Assembly (NCBI GenBank): GCA_023487865.1
Contig: JAMDBG010000201.1
Location: 1 to 11,181 of the forward strand
Direction of reading: 5' to 3'
Origin: Deltaproteobacteria bacterium
GTDB lineage: Bacteria > Desulfobacterota > Syntrophia > Syntrophales > UBA5619
DNA length: 11,181 nt
Position numbers and translations under genes: made by a program. Positions 1-6,354 of the stretch are shown in pieces. The notes under the pieces were generated by a model. The model saw only the letters and a program-made list of their open reading frames with translations, searched no databases and was not told where the DNA came from. The stretch's first letter is position 1. The number at the start of each line of letters is the position of its first letter.

Positions 1-114
1 TTTCATCGCCTCGTCGTTGATCTGATTGGAGTCCGACGTCTTCAGGATCAACCGCTTGATCGGATCGTCCAGGATGAGGATCTCGAAGATCGCTGTCCGG
101 CCCCGATAGCCGGT
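1..114. repeat. Left arm of perfect inverted repeat (at least 114 bp)
   Basis: Bases 1-114 are the exact reverse complement of 1501-1614 with no mismatch. Identity stops between 114/115 and 1500/1501, and the left arm may continue beyond the window. Both arms encode the gspE C-terminal region. Perfect identity at synonymous positions points to a very recent event or to an assembly fold-back. Confidence 0.95.
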
Positions 115-1500
115 GTTCATGCAGACTGCGCACCCCTTCTTCCGATAGAAGGGGTGCTGCTCGAACTGCTTTTTCTCCATTCCCAGATTGGCAAGCGACT
201 CGTCGTCGGGGGTATAGGCCTCCTTGCACTTCGGACACAGGACCCTGACGAGTCGCTGGGCGATGATCGCGATGACCGACGAGGTGACGAGGAAGGGTTC
301 GATCCCCATGTCGATGAGGCGCGTCACGGCGCTTGCCGCATCGTTCGTATGGAGGGTGGAAAAGACGAGATGTCCCGTGAGCGATGACTGGATCGCGATC
401 TCCGCCGTCTCCCGGTCGCGGATCTCGCCGACGAGGATCACATCCGGGTCCTGGCGGACGATCGAGCGGAGCCCCTGGGCGAAGGTCAGGTCGATCTTCG
501 GGTTCACCTGGATCTGGCCGATCCCGTCGATCTGGTACTCGATCGGGTCCTCGATCGTGATGATATTCACCTCGGGGGAGTTGATGCTCGAAAGGGCCGC
601 GTAAAGAGTCGTCGTCTTCCCGCTTCCCGTGGGTCCGGTGACCAGGACAATCCCGTAAGGCGACTTGATCAGCCGGTTGAAAATGCCGACCTTCCGGCTG
701 TCCATCCCGAGATCGGAAAGCATGAGGATCGATGCCGTCTTGTCGAGGAGCCGCAGGACGACCCGCTCTCCGAATGCCGTCGGGATGGTGGAGACGCGGA
801 TGTCGACGCTCCGGTCGGCGACCTTGATCTCGATCCGGCCGTCCTGGGGGAGCCTTTTTTCGGCGATGTTCAGCTTCGCCATGATCTTCACGCGCGATAC
901 CAGCGGCGATTGGATCTTCCGGGGAAGGCTCAGGATATCGTAGAGGATCCCGTCGATCCGGTAGCGGACCTTCACGGAGGCCTGGTAGGGCTCGATATGG
1001 ATATCGCTCGCCCGGTCCTTCGTCGCCCCGGACAGGAGCAGGTTGACCAGTTTGATGATCGGGGCGTCGCTTGTCTCGTCGAGCAGGTCGCCGGTCTCCT
1101 CAATCTCGGAGATGAGGCTGTCCGTGGACTCGTCGTGCATTTCCTGGAAAAACTCCTTGGCCGTGCTCCGGCTCAGGTCGTAGGCAAGGTTGATCGCCGC
1201 CTGGATCGCCTCCTGGGTCGCCAGGACCACCGGCCGCTCCGGCCGGCCGAGGAGACGGCAGAGGTCGTCCACCGCCGGGAAATTCGAGGGATCGTTCACC
1301 GCCACGACGAATCCCTGCGGCGTATCGAGGGGAACGATCTTCTGCTTTTTCAGGTACTGGATGGAGACGAGGCCGGTGAAGTCGGTGTTCATGTGGTCCG
1401 TGGGAAGCGCCTCCCAGAAGGGGATGCCGTATTCGGCACTCATGGCCGAAAGCAGCTCCACCTCGGGAAGGACCTTCTTCTGGAGGAGGAGATCGACCAT
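1..1500 (-). CDS. gspE: GspE/PilB-family secretion ATPase, 3' end cut by window edge and 5' end at a rearrangement junction
   Basis: This is the cytoplasmic hexameric ATPase that powers type II secretion or type IV pilus assembly. 500 codons are visible from an ATG at 1500-1498 to the window edge. Seen in order: an N-terminal MshEN/T2SSE_N-like region (residues 1-110), the conserved SDIHIEP segment, Walker A GPTGSGKT (289-296), an Asp box and Walker B around DPDVILVGEIRDRE, the His-box STLHTNDA, and the four-cysteine zinc motif CPKC (C422, C425) plus CAVC (C457, C460). These features fit GspE slightly better than PilB. Another 39 or so residues are missing at the C-terminus; they can be read from the plus-strand copy at 1501-1734. 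The ATG sits exactly at the inverted junction and has no ribosome binding site, and GspE proteins usually have several residues before the LLLQKK-type motif. The true start has therefore probably been lost. The family call is secure; the gene's integrity is not. Confidence 0.9.
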   Translation of the reverse strand, partial: MVDLLLQKKVLPEVELLSAMSAEYGIPFWEALPTDHMNTDFTGLVSIQYLKKQKIVPLDTPQGFVVAVNDPSNFPAVDDLCRLLGRPERPVVLATQEAIQAAINLAYDLSRSTAKEFFQEMHDESTDSLISEIEETGDLLDETSDAPIIKLVNLLLSGATKDRASDIHIEPYQASVKVRYRIDGILYDILSLPRKIQSPLVSRVKIMAKLNIAEKRLPQDGRIEIKVADRSVDIRVSTIPTAFGERVVLRLLDKTASILMLSDLGMDSRKVGIFNRLIKSPYGIVLVTGPTGSGKTTTLYAALSSINSPEVNIITIEDPIEYQIDGIGQIQVNPKIDLTFAQGLRSIVRQDPDVILVGEIRDRETAEIAIQSSLTGHLVFSTLHTNDAASAVTRLIDMGIEPFLVTSSVIAIIAQRLVRVLCPKCKEAYTPDDESLANLGMEKKQFEQHPFYRKKGCAVCMNTGYRGRTAIFEILILDDPIKRLILKTSDSNQINDEAMK

Positions 1501-1614
1501 ACCGGCTATCGGGGCCGGACAGCGATCTTCGAGATCCTCATCCTGGACGATCCGATCAAGCGGTTGATCCTGAAGACGTCGGACTCCAATCAGATCAACG
1601 ACGAGGCGATGAAA
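1501..1614. repeat. Right arm of perfect inverted repeat
   Basis: This is the partner of bases 1-114. The spacer between the arms (115-1500) is the rest of gspE. Base 1500 is T, where the normal gene would have C, so the breakpoint is sharp. Confidence 0.95.
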
Positions 1615-1734
1615 AGGGGGATGACGAACCTCCTGTCCGACGGGGTGAGGAAGGTCCTGGAGGGGACCACGACGATCGAGGAGGTCTTGCGTGTCACCCG
1701 GATCCTCAAGCGGGAGAACGACGTGGAGGTCTAA
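1501..1734 (+). pseudogene. Orphan C-terminal fragment of the same gspE gene
   Basis: 77 codons in frame, starting TGYRGRTAIFEIL and ending ENDVEV with a TAA at 1732-1734. They encode the end of a GspE-type ATPase after the tetracysteine motif. The first 114 bases are identical in reverse complement to bases 1-114, so this is the same gene tail in the opposite orientation. The fragment has no start codon or ribosome site of its own. Its reading frame stays open leftwards across the junction into antisense of gspE, which makes a longer but meaningless ORF from 910. Joined to the reverse complement of 115-1500 it would give an uninterrupted gspE ending 28 bp before panB. It is therefore either the real 3' end of gspE misjoined here or a duplicated tail. 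Confidence 0.85.
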
Positions 1735-1762
1735 CCAGACAGATCAACGGGAGGAAGAGAAA

Positions 1763-2611
1763 ATGGCCAAGAAGAAGCTTTCACGCATCGATATCCAACA
1801 GATGAAAGAGAGGAAGGAGCGGCTGCCCTGGGTGACGGCCTACGATTACTGGACCGCACGGTTCGCCGAAGAGGCGGGGATGGACATGATCCTCGTCGGG
1901 GATTCCTTCGGGATGTGCATTTACGGCTATGAGGGGACGGTGCCGGTGACGATGGATCAGTGCATCACCCACAGCGAGGCGGTCCGGCGCGGCGCCCCGA
2001 ACACGTTCATCATCGGCGACATGCCCTTTCTCTCCTATCAGGTGAGCGTGGAGGAGGCGGTGCGCAACGCCGGCCGCTTCTTCAAGGAGGCCCGTGTAGA
2101 CGCGATCAAGCTGGAGGGAGGGCGGCGCATGAAAGCCCAGATCCGGGCGATCGTGGACGGGGGGATGCTGGTGATGGGTCATATCGGACTGACCCCGCAG
2201 AGTTCCGGGCAGCTCGGCGGTTTCAAGGCGCAGGGACGGACGGCCGACACGGCGCTGGAGTTGATCGAGGACGCCCGGGCGATCCAGGCGGCGGGTGCCT
2301 TTTCGCTCCTCGTCGAGGCGGTGCCGCCGGAGGTCTGCCGGATCATCCGCGACGATCTGAAGATCCCCGTCTACGGGATCGGGGCGGGGGTCGAGGCCGA
2401 CGGCCAGGTGATGATCTGCAGCGACATCCTGGGCATCTTCCAGGCCTTTACGCCGAAATTCGTGAAAAAATACGACAACCTCGGCAAAAGGACGCTCAAG
2501 GTCTTCACCCAGTACGCCAAGGAGGTCCGGAGCGGCGAATTCCCCCAGGAGGAGCACACCTACAAGATGGTGGAGGGGGAGCTTGCCAAGCTGAAGAAAC
2601 GCCTGAAATAG
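1763..2611 (+). CDS. panB: 3-methyl-2-oxobutanoate hydroxymethyltransferase (ketopantoate hydroxymethyltransferase)
   Basis: PanB transfers a hydroxymethyl group from 5,10-methylenetetrahydrofolate to alpha-ketoisovalerate, the first committed step of pantothenate and CoA synthesis in the cytoplasm. The 282-residue protein matches the TIM-barrel PanB family (about 265-285 aa) along its length. Visible motifs are VTAYDY, VGDSFGM with the first Mg ligand Asp, IGDMPF with the second, KLEGG with the third (Glu), GHIGLTPQ, LLVEAVP with the catalytic Glu, and YGIGAG. The ATG at 1763 is preferred over upstream in-frame starts because GGGAGG at 1749-1754 lies 8 nt before it and the protein then begins MAKKKLS. 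No other pan gene is nearby. The gspE tail ends 28 bp upstream, so co-transcription with it is possible in an intact arrangement. No key residue is missing. Confidence 0.95.
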   Translation: MAKKKLSRIDIQQMKERKERLPWVTAYDYWTARFAEEAGMDMILVGDSFGMCIYGYEGTVPVTMDQCITHSEAVRRGAPNTFIIGDMPFLSYQVSVEEAVRNAGRFFKEARVDAIKLEGGRRMKAQIRAIVDGGMLVMGHIGLTPQSSGQLGGFKAQGRTADTALELIEDARAIQAAGAFSLLVEAVPPEVCRIIRDDLKIPVYGIGAGVEADGQVMICSDILGIFQAFTPKFVKKYDNLGKRTLKVFTQYAKEVRSGEFPQEEHTYKMVEGELAKLKKRLK

Positions 2612-2613
2612 AC

Positions 2614-3879
2614 TCAGCGCATCATCACCAGCGCCTTGGCGAAGAAATCCCTGTCGCCGAAATTGCCGGATTTCAGCGCCAAGAGCAGGGGCCTGTCCCC
2701 GAGCGCCTGCGTGACCGGAACACCCGGCGCGATGGGGGGGCCTATTTTAATCGCTTTTATCCCGAGGGCCTGGACGACGGCCCCTGAGGTTTCGCCGCCG
2801 GCGACGATGAATCGGGTCACTCCCAAAGTCGACGCCGCGCGGGCGATCTCAGCAAACATCCGCTCTACTATGGTCCCGGCCTGTTCAATGCCGAGTTCCT
2901 CCTGGCACCGCCTGATTGTCTCCGGGCGATCGGTCGCATAAATCATGAGCGGACCCCGATGACGATGGGTCTCAAACCAGTGCATTACCTGATCGAGTGT
3001 TTGCGATCCCCGGTGCAGCGCCAGGGGGTCGAGCTGGAGAGCGGGATGCCCCGCCTTGAAGACGGCCACCTGCTCCAGCGTGGCCGAGGAGCAGCTCCCC
3101 GAAAGGATCAGGGCGTCTCCCTCAACCCGGTCAAGTTGCGCCGCATTGGGCCCCTTGGCAAACAGACCTTTTTTCTCAAAGTTGTCCGCGAGTCCGATGG
3201 CCAACCCCGATCCCCCGGTCAACAGCTTCAGCTCGGCGCTTGCATGCCCTATCTCTATGAGGTCTTTGGTAAAAAGCGTATCAACGACGGCGTAACGATG
3301 GGATTCGGCCAGTTCGGCATACCGTTTCCGGATCGCCTCCGCCCCCATTGACACCGTTGCCTGATCGACCAGGCCGACTTTTCCTCTGGTCTGACGGCCG
3401 AGCACCCGGACCAGGTTGGCATCCTTCATCGGCGTCAAGGGGTGGTGCTGCATGCCGCTTTCATTGAGCAATACGCCGTTGACGAACAGATAGCCGTTGT
3501 AAACGGTGCGTCCGTTGACGGGCAACGAAGGGCAGGCAATGGTGAAGCCCTCTTTCAGTGCATCGAGCAGGGCATCGGCCACCGGTCCGATATTGCCTTT
3601 TTCGGTGGAATCGAAGGTGGAGCAGTATTTGAAATAGTATTGTCTGCAATCATAGGACTGCAGCCATCTCAATGCGCTGAGCGAATCGGCCACTGCGGCT
3701 GAGGTCTCCTGGGTTCGGGACTTAAGCGATATCACGACCGCATCCACACCGGAGAGGTCAATTTTTTCTTTCGGCAGGCCGGTCAGCTGAATCGTACGCA
3801 TCCCCGACGCGACCAAAAAGCCGGCCAGATCCGTCGATCCGGTGAAGTCATCCCCGATACATCCCAAAAGCACGGACAT
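2614..3879 (-). CDS. otnK: 3-oxo-tetronate kinase (four-carbon acid sugar kinase, former DUF1537)
   Basis: OtnK phosphorylates 3-oxo-tetronate (from oxidation of erythronate/threonate-type acids) with ATP to the 4-phosphate. OtnC then decarboxylates the product towards dihydroxyacetone phosphate. The 421-residue product has the two-domain layout of the family: N-terminal sugar-acid-binding part with GDDFTGSTD (9-17), YFKYCSTFDSTEKGNIGP and PSLPVNGRTVYNGYLF; then GGSGLA, LSGSCS, and C-terminal nucleotide-binding motifs VAGGETSGAVVQ, IAPGVP and LALKSGNFG. It closely resembles OtnK proteins such as Haemophilus HI1011 in motif order and length. The ATG at 3879 was chosen over a TTG one codon earlier; a G-rich stretch (AGGGGG) lies about 7 nt upstream. 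The usual partners otnC, otnI and a 2-hydroxyacid dehydrogenase are absent here. Its stop is 2 bp from the panB stop (convergent). Confidence 0.92.
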   Translation of the reverse strand: MSVLLGCIGDDFTGSTDLAGFLVASGMRTIQLTGLPKEKIDLSGVDAVVISLKSRTQETSAAVADSLSALRWLQSYDCRQYYFKYCSTFDSTEKGNIGPVADALLDALKEGFTIACPSLPVNGRTVYNGYLFVNGVLLNESGMQHHPLTPMKDANLVRVLGRQTRGKVGLVDQATVSMGAEAIRKRYAELAESHRYAVVDTLFTKDLIEIGHASAELKLLTGGSGLAIGLADNFEKKGLFAKGPNAAQLDRVEGDALILSGSCSSATLEQVAVFKAGHPALQLDPLALHRGSQTLDQVMHWFETHRHRGPLMIYATDRPETIRRCQEELGIEQAGTIVERMFAEIARAASTLGVTRFIVAGGETSGAVVQALGIKAIKIGPPIAPGVPVTQALGDRPLLLALKSGNFGDRDFFAKALVMMR

Positions 3880-3975
3880 CAATCGCCCCCTGATTTATCC
3901 GCAGTTCATCCGTTTCAGGTGCCGTCAACAAAGACCCTGGCATCACGCTTCACCGCACCGCCGTTTTCGGACGCC

Positions 3976-4003
3976 ATTTTATAGACATCCGGGCCATTGT
4001 CAA
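3976..4003 (-). promoter_or_regulatory. Putative sigma70-type promoter for otnK
   Basis: On the minus strand TTGACA (4003-3998), a 16-bp spacer and TAAAAT (3981-3976) form a good -35/-10 pair. The predicted start near 3969 would give a leader of about 90 nt before the otnK ATG. Confidence 0.55.
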
Positions 4004-4030
4004 CAGCGTATATTTTCTGTCAAAACTCCA

Positions 4031-4059
4031 TTGACACACCCTGGCGTTCCCCGTATACT
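4031..4059 (+). promoter_or_regulatory. Putative strong sigma70-type promoter for the small GspE-N-like gene
   Basis: TTGACA (4031-4036), a 17-bp spacer and TATACT (4054-4059) give a perfect -35 and near-consensus -10. Transcription would begin near 4066, 34-58 nt before the candidate start codons of the following gene. It is divergent from the otnK promoter, with the two -35 boxes about 27 bp apart. Confidence 0.65.
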
Positions 4060-4099
4060 CACAGCGCACAAAACATGCCCTGTCAATCCAACAATATGA

Positions 4100-4393
4100 A
4101 TGGACTCCAACCCGAGGTGGCCCTTGAGAAGAAAGAATCCCACGGCTGATTTTGGCGTACTGCCGGACAAGTCCAGCAAATTAGAACATTATGAAAAGCG
4201 TTTCGGCATCATCGCCATCGAGAAGGGTTATATCACCACCGAGGATCTCATCAAGGGATTGACCGTGCAGGTCTATGAGGATGTAAGGAAGATTCCGCAT
4301 CGTTTTCTCGGAGAAATTTTCTTTCACATGGGTCTGATGACGGATCAACAGGTTGATGAAGTGCTCGGCAGCATATTTCGTAAATCACGATAG
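4100..4393 (+). CDS. Small stand-alone GspE-N-terminal-like (MshEN-type) domain protein
   Basis: A 97-residue protein from the ATG at 4100. The N-terminal 30 residues are charged and low in pattern. Residues 35-92 (FGIIAIEKGYITTEDL ... FLGEIFFHMGLMTDQQVDEVL) show the repeated 'G.ia.ekG.it.eqL..gL' and 'lGeil...G.mt..qvdeVL' helices seen at the N-terminus of GspE/PilB/MshE ATPases. In some of those proteins the domain binds cyclic di-GMP. No ATPase domain follows. The ATG has no clear ribosome site; an in-frame TTG at 4124 preceded by GAGG at 4114-4117 (6-nt spacing) would give an 89-residue protein and may be the real start. A strong promoter lies just upstream and no gene follows on this strand, so it is probably monocistronic. 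The domain assignment rests on pattern resemblance; the role is unknown, and c-di-GMP sensing or protein-protein adaptor function is conjecture. Confidence 0.75.
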   Translation: MDSNPRWPLRRKNPTADFGVLPDKSSKLEHYEKRFGIIAIEKGYITTEDLIKGLTVQVYEDVRKIPHRFLGEIFFHMGLMTDQQVDEVLGSIFRKSR

Positions 4394-4477
4394 CCCCGGT
4401 GTTTTCGGATCATCTGCAGGCAACCCCCCAGCAGCGATAGCGCGGCAAGCCGCTCATAATCAATAGCTGCCAGGCAT

Positions 4478-4660
4478 TCAGATGACTGTGGGATCAAAGT
4501 TGCCTGATTGTGGACCACCGCATTCCGGTTTGTAACAAGTCACATTCGTAAAGGTACAGTCTTTCTTGCAAGCCGGACAAGGTTTGGGAGGTTGTTTGCC
4601 GACATCCTGCTGAATAAGGTAGCCACAACCATTGCACTTCCACCAGATCTTTTCTTCCAT
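4478..4660 (-). CDS. Small seven-cysteine rubredoxin-like/zinc-ribbon protein
   Basis: A 60-residue protein beginning MEEKIWWKCNGCGY. The start at 4660 is well supported by AAGGAG (4673-4668) 7 nt upstream; the longer open frame to 4789 lacks such a site. Two knuckles, C9-x2-C12 and C28-x2-C31, spaced as in rubredoxin, could hold one Fe or Zn. Three further cysteines (C35, C42, C47) lie in a C-terminal part reading TCYKPECGGPQSGNFDP, which is not part of ordinary rubredoxins and might hold a second metal or form a disulfide. No signal peptide, so cytoplasmic. It lies 133 bp downstream of the DUF1841 gene on the same strand and is possibly in the same unit. Precise family not recognised. Confidence 0.8.
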   Translation of the reverse strand: MEEKIWWKCNGCGYLIQQDVGKQPPKPCPACKKDCTFTNVTCYKPECGGPQSGNFDPTVI

Positions 4661-4708
4661 GGTTCTCTCCTTTCTTGCAAATATCACTGCCTCTTGGAGT
4701 ACCTCGCA

Positions 4709-4726
4709 ATCCTCTCCCGAGAGGAT
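4709..4726. repeat. Perfect inverted repeat/hairpin ahead of the small zinc-ribbon gene
   Basis: ATCCTCTC, CC, GAGAGGAT: 8-bp perfect arms with a 2-bp centre, about 50 bp upstream of the start at 4660. There is no T-run on the minus strand, so it is unlikely to terminate the DUF1841 transcript. On the plus strand ATTTT follows, a weak terminator at best with no gene nearby. An operator or an mRNA-processing hairpin is possible. Confidence 0.45.
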
Positions 4727-4793
4727 ATTTTGGCCCACCACAGGAATGATTGACAGGAAGATCAGAGAGCGGCGATCAGCTTCGATCACCTAT

Positions 4794-5321
4794 TCAATGC
4801 AGATCCTGCTTATATTCGTTGCTTGCGAAGTCTGCTTCTATGGTTTTATCCATTTCCGAAGGTTCAACCTCCTTGCATTTGATCAGCAAGCGTTTGTAGC
4901 GGGTGGCATCGAAAGGTCGTTGCGCTGATGCCGATGCGTACATCACGTGAAGCATGATCATGATAATGAAATGAATGACCTCATGACGAGAGAATCCCCG
5001 GTCCTCCATTGTTTCACAGAATAAGGTTGTTTCTATAGGAGAATTTGCCGATAGCTGGTCTTCTACCATTTTATGGGTACTGATATGCAAAAAAGGATTG
5101 AATTTCGCACCGGCTTCATATTCACGACCGTCGAGAATATCGGTGTTTTCAAAATGGTCGCTGTATTCTTCATGCTCCATCAAGATTTCCGCCAAATTGC
5201 CGTCTTTTTCAGATAATTCACCTTGTCTGCCGGATGTAACCATTTTCCAGATACGATGGACATTTTGGCGAAAGAACTTCCTTTGCAGCATTTCTGCTTC
5301 TTTTGGGGCATCGCTGGCCAT
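4794..5321 (-). CDS. DUF1841 family protein
   Basis: A 175-residue protein with the DUF1841 signature: an N-terminal helical segment with a 'FFRQNVHRIWKMV' pattern, AEILMEHEEYSDHF (44-57) matching the family's 'I..HPEYh..l', the family core NPFLHISTH (75-83) followed by EDQL, and a histidine/glutamate-containing helix SRHEVIHFIIMIMLHVMY (111-128). Biochemical function is unknown for the family. The conserved His/Glu positions suggest a metal or cofactor site, which is inference. Members are usually about 140-150 residues; the extra length here is the C-terminal charged tail after residue 140. The start at 5321 has only a weak AAGAGA upstream; ATG codon 11 is an alternative. A 129-bp gap separates it from the methyltransferase gene upstream. 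Confidence 0.8.
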   Translation of the reverse strand: MASDAPKEAEMLQRKFFRQNVHRIWKMVTSGRQGELSEKDGNLAEILMEHEEYSDHFENTDILDGREYEAGAKFNPFLHISTHKMVEDQLSANSPIETTLFCETMEDRGFSRHEVIHFIIMIMLHVMYASASAQRPFDATRYKRLLIKCKEVEPSEMDKTIEADFASNEYKQDLH

Positions 5322-5450
5322 ACAATATCTCTTTTCTGGCGATTTTCTTTCCCTAAGCCGTCCTATCCGGATCTGGCATTATTCAATAATTTTTGTAAGC
5401 CCATTCCACTTCATCGGAAGCATGAAATCAGGAAGATGAAAGGAGGCATG

Positions 5451-6119
5451 TTAGGGTTGCTTATAGCTGATCGATATTCCACCGCCGCTTTCATCCACCG
5501 TCGTTTTCATATAGGGAAGGCCCTTTATATAATCATAGAACTCCTTGGTCCCTTCTCCCATTCCCCATCCTCGTAGAGAAACGTTGTGAGCCGTATAGCA
5601 CCCTCCCGCTTCAAGCTTAGGGTATATATCGATGAAGTAGTTTTTATACCACTCTTTATCCGCATCGCAGAAAATGAAATCGAAAGGTCCCTGAAGCTCT
5701 TTGACCAATGTGTGTGCATCAGCAAGCCTGGCGTCAATATAGTCCGAAAGGCCGGCTTCTTTGAAGTTTGCCAGCGCCTGTCGATACCGTTCTTTGTCTA
5801 TCTCGATCGTGATCACCTTCCCGCCTGTTTTACTGAGTGCCCAAGCAATATAAATCGTAGAGTGGCCCGTAGAGGTCCCTATTTCGAGCGCCTTTCTATA
5901 TTTATTTTTGATAATCAGATCGTATAAAATCTTTCCATCAGATGCCGGAACATTAAGATCTCTCCATGTCCCTTGTCGCTTTTTCAAAAAGGTTGTTGCC
6001 TTTGCATCGAGATTATTCTTCTTATCTGATCCTTGGGACATCAGCTCGGTCGGCAACAAAAGCGCTATAACGAGTACAACCAATAGAAACTTGGTGTAAA
6101 TATGTCCTTTGTTAATCAT
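5451..6119 (-). CDS. Class I SAM-dependent O-methyltransferase with an N-terminal signal peptide
   Basis: 222 residues. Residues 1-28 form a classic signal sequence (K10, hydrophobic 11-22, possible cleavage after LMS28). The rest is a Rossmann-type methyltransferase of the COMT-like/Methyltransf_24 kind: LEIGTSTGHST (78-88, SAM motif I), TIEID (104-108, acidic residue for the ribose), and CDADKEWYKNY (151-161), the metal/catechol-site pattern of CCoAOMT-like enzymes. Catalytic features look intact, so the family call is good and the substrate unknown. An exported SAM-dependent enzyme is odd because SAM is cytosolic; the leader might instead be a membrane anchor facing inwards. The ATG at 6119 overlaps the pspC stop by 8 bp, so translational coupling is likely, and its own ribosome site is weak. 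It probably belongs to the hydrolase operon. Confidence 0.88.
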   Translation of the reverse strand: MINKGHIYTKFLLVVLVIALLLPTELMSQGSDKKNNLDAKATTFLKKRQGTWRDLNVPASDGKILYDLIIKNKYRKALEIGTSTGHSTIYIAWALSKTGGKVITIEIDKERYRQALANFKEAGLSDYIDARLADAHTLVKELQGPFDFIFCDADKEWYKNYFIDIYPKLEAGGCYTAHNVSLRGWGMGEGTKEFYDYIKGLPYMKTTVDESGGGISISYKQP

Positions 6120-6318
6120 TGATTATTATCTCTTTAGGCTTCTTCGGCACAATGAGCCACATTGCCAGATAGGCGAGAATACCAAAGCCGAATGAAAATA
6201 GAACGAGCAGTATAAAGATAATCCTTATCAGGGTGGGATCTTTATCAAAGTATTCTCCAATGCCTCCACACACGCCACCAATCTTACGATCGCTATCGGA
6301 TAAATATAATTTTTTCAT
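6112..6318 (-). CDS. PspC-domain inner-membrane protein
   Basis: A 68-residue PspC-type protein: a cytoplasmic basic start MKKLYLSDSDRKIGGVCGGI (1-20) with the hallmark GGVCGGIGEYF, then DPTLIRIIF and a hydrophobic span at about 33-57 ending WLIVPKK. PspC domains occur in phage-shock and envelope-stress systems, where PspC senses membrane damage and recruits PspA. Stand-alone short versions are common and often uncharacterised. A strong AAAGGAGGGC lies just before the ATG at 6318. No pspA or pspB is nearby. It sits between the IHF-like miniprotein (36 bp upstream) and the methyltransferase (8-bp overlap), so it is inside an operon. Domain call secure, specific role inferred. Confidence 0.9.
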   Translation of the reverse strand: MKKLYLSDSDRKIGGVCGGIGEYFDKDPTLIRIIFILLVLFSFGFGILAYLAMWLIVPKKPKEIIIND

Positions 6319-6354
6319 ATAAGCCCTCCTTTAACTCAACGGGTTAACTAGAGA

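Noticed and set aside
910..1734. Long plus-strand open frame of 274 codons
   Set aside because: It is antisense to gspE up to 1500 and becomes real gspE only after the junction. The fusion is a by-product of the inverted arrangement.
1781..2557. Minus-strand 258-codon frame opposite panB
   Set aside because: Antisense shadow of a GC-rich gene; low-complexity His/Arg/Asp-rich product with no family pattern, while panB itself is unambiguous.
1960..2787. Plus-strand 275-codon frame overlapping panB
   Set aside because: Frame-shifted reading of panB rich in G, R and Q; no motifs.
4394..4477. Minus-strand peptide AIDYERLAALSLLGGC resembling the end of a transposase
   Set aside because: Only about 30 residues, no terminal repeats or target duplication, and the frame continues antisense through the GspE-N-like gene. 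Too weak to call a mobile element.
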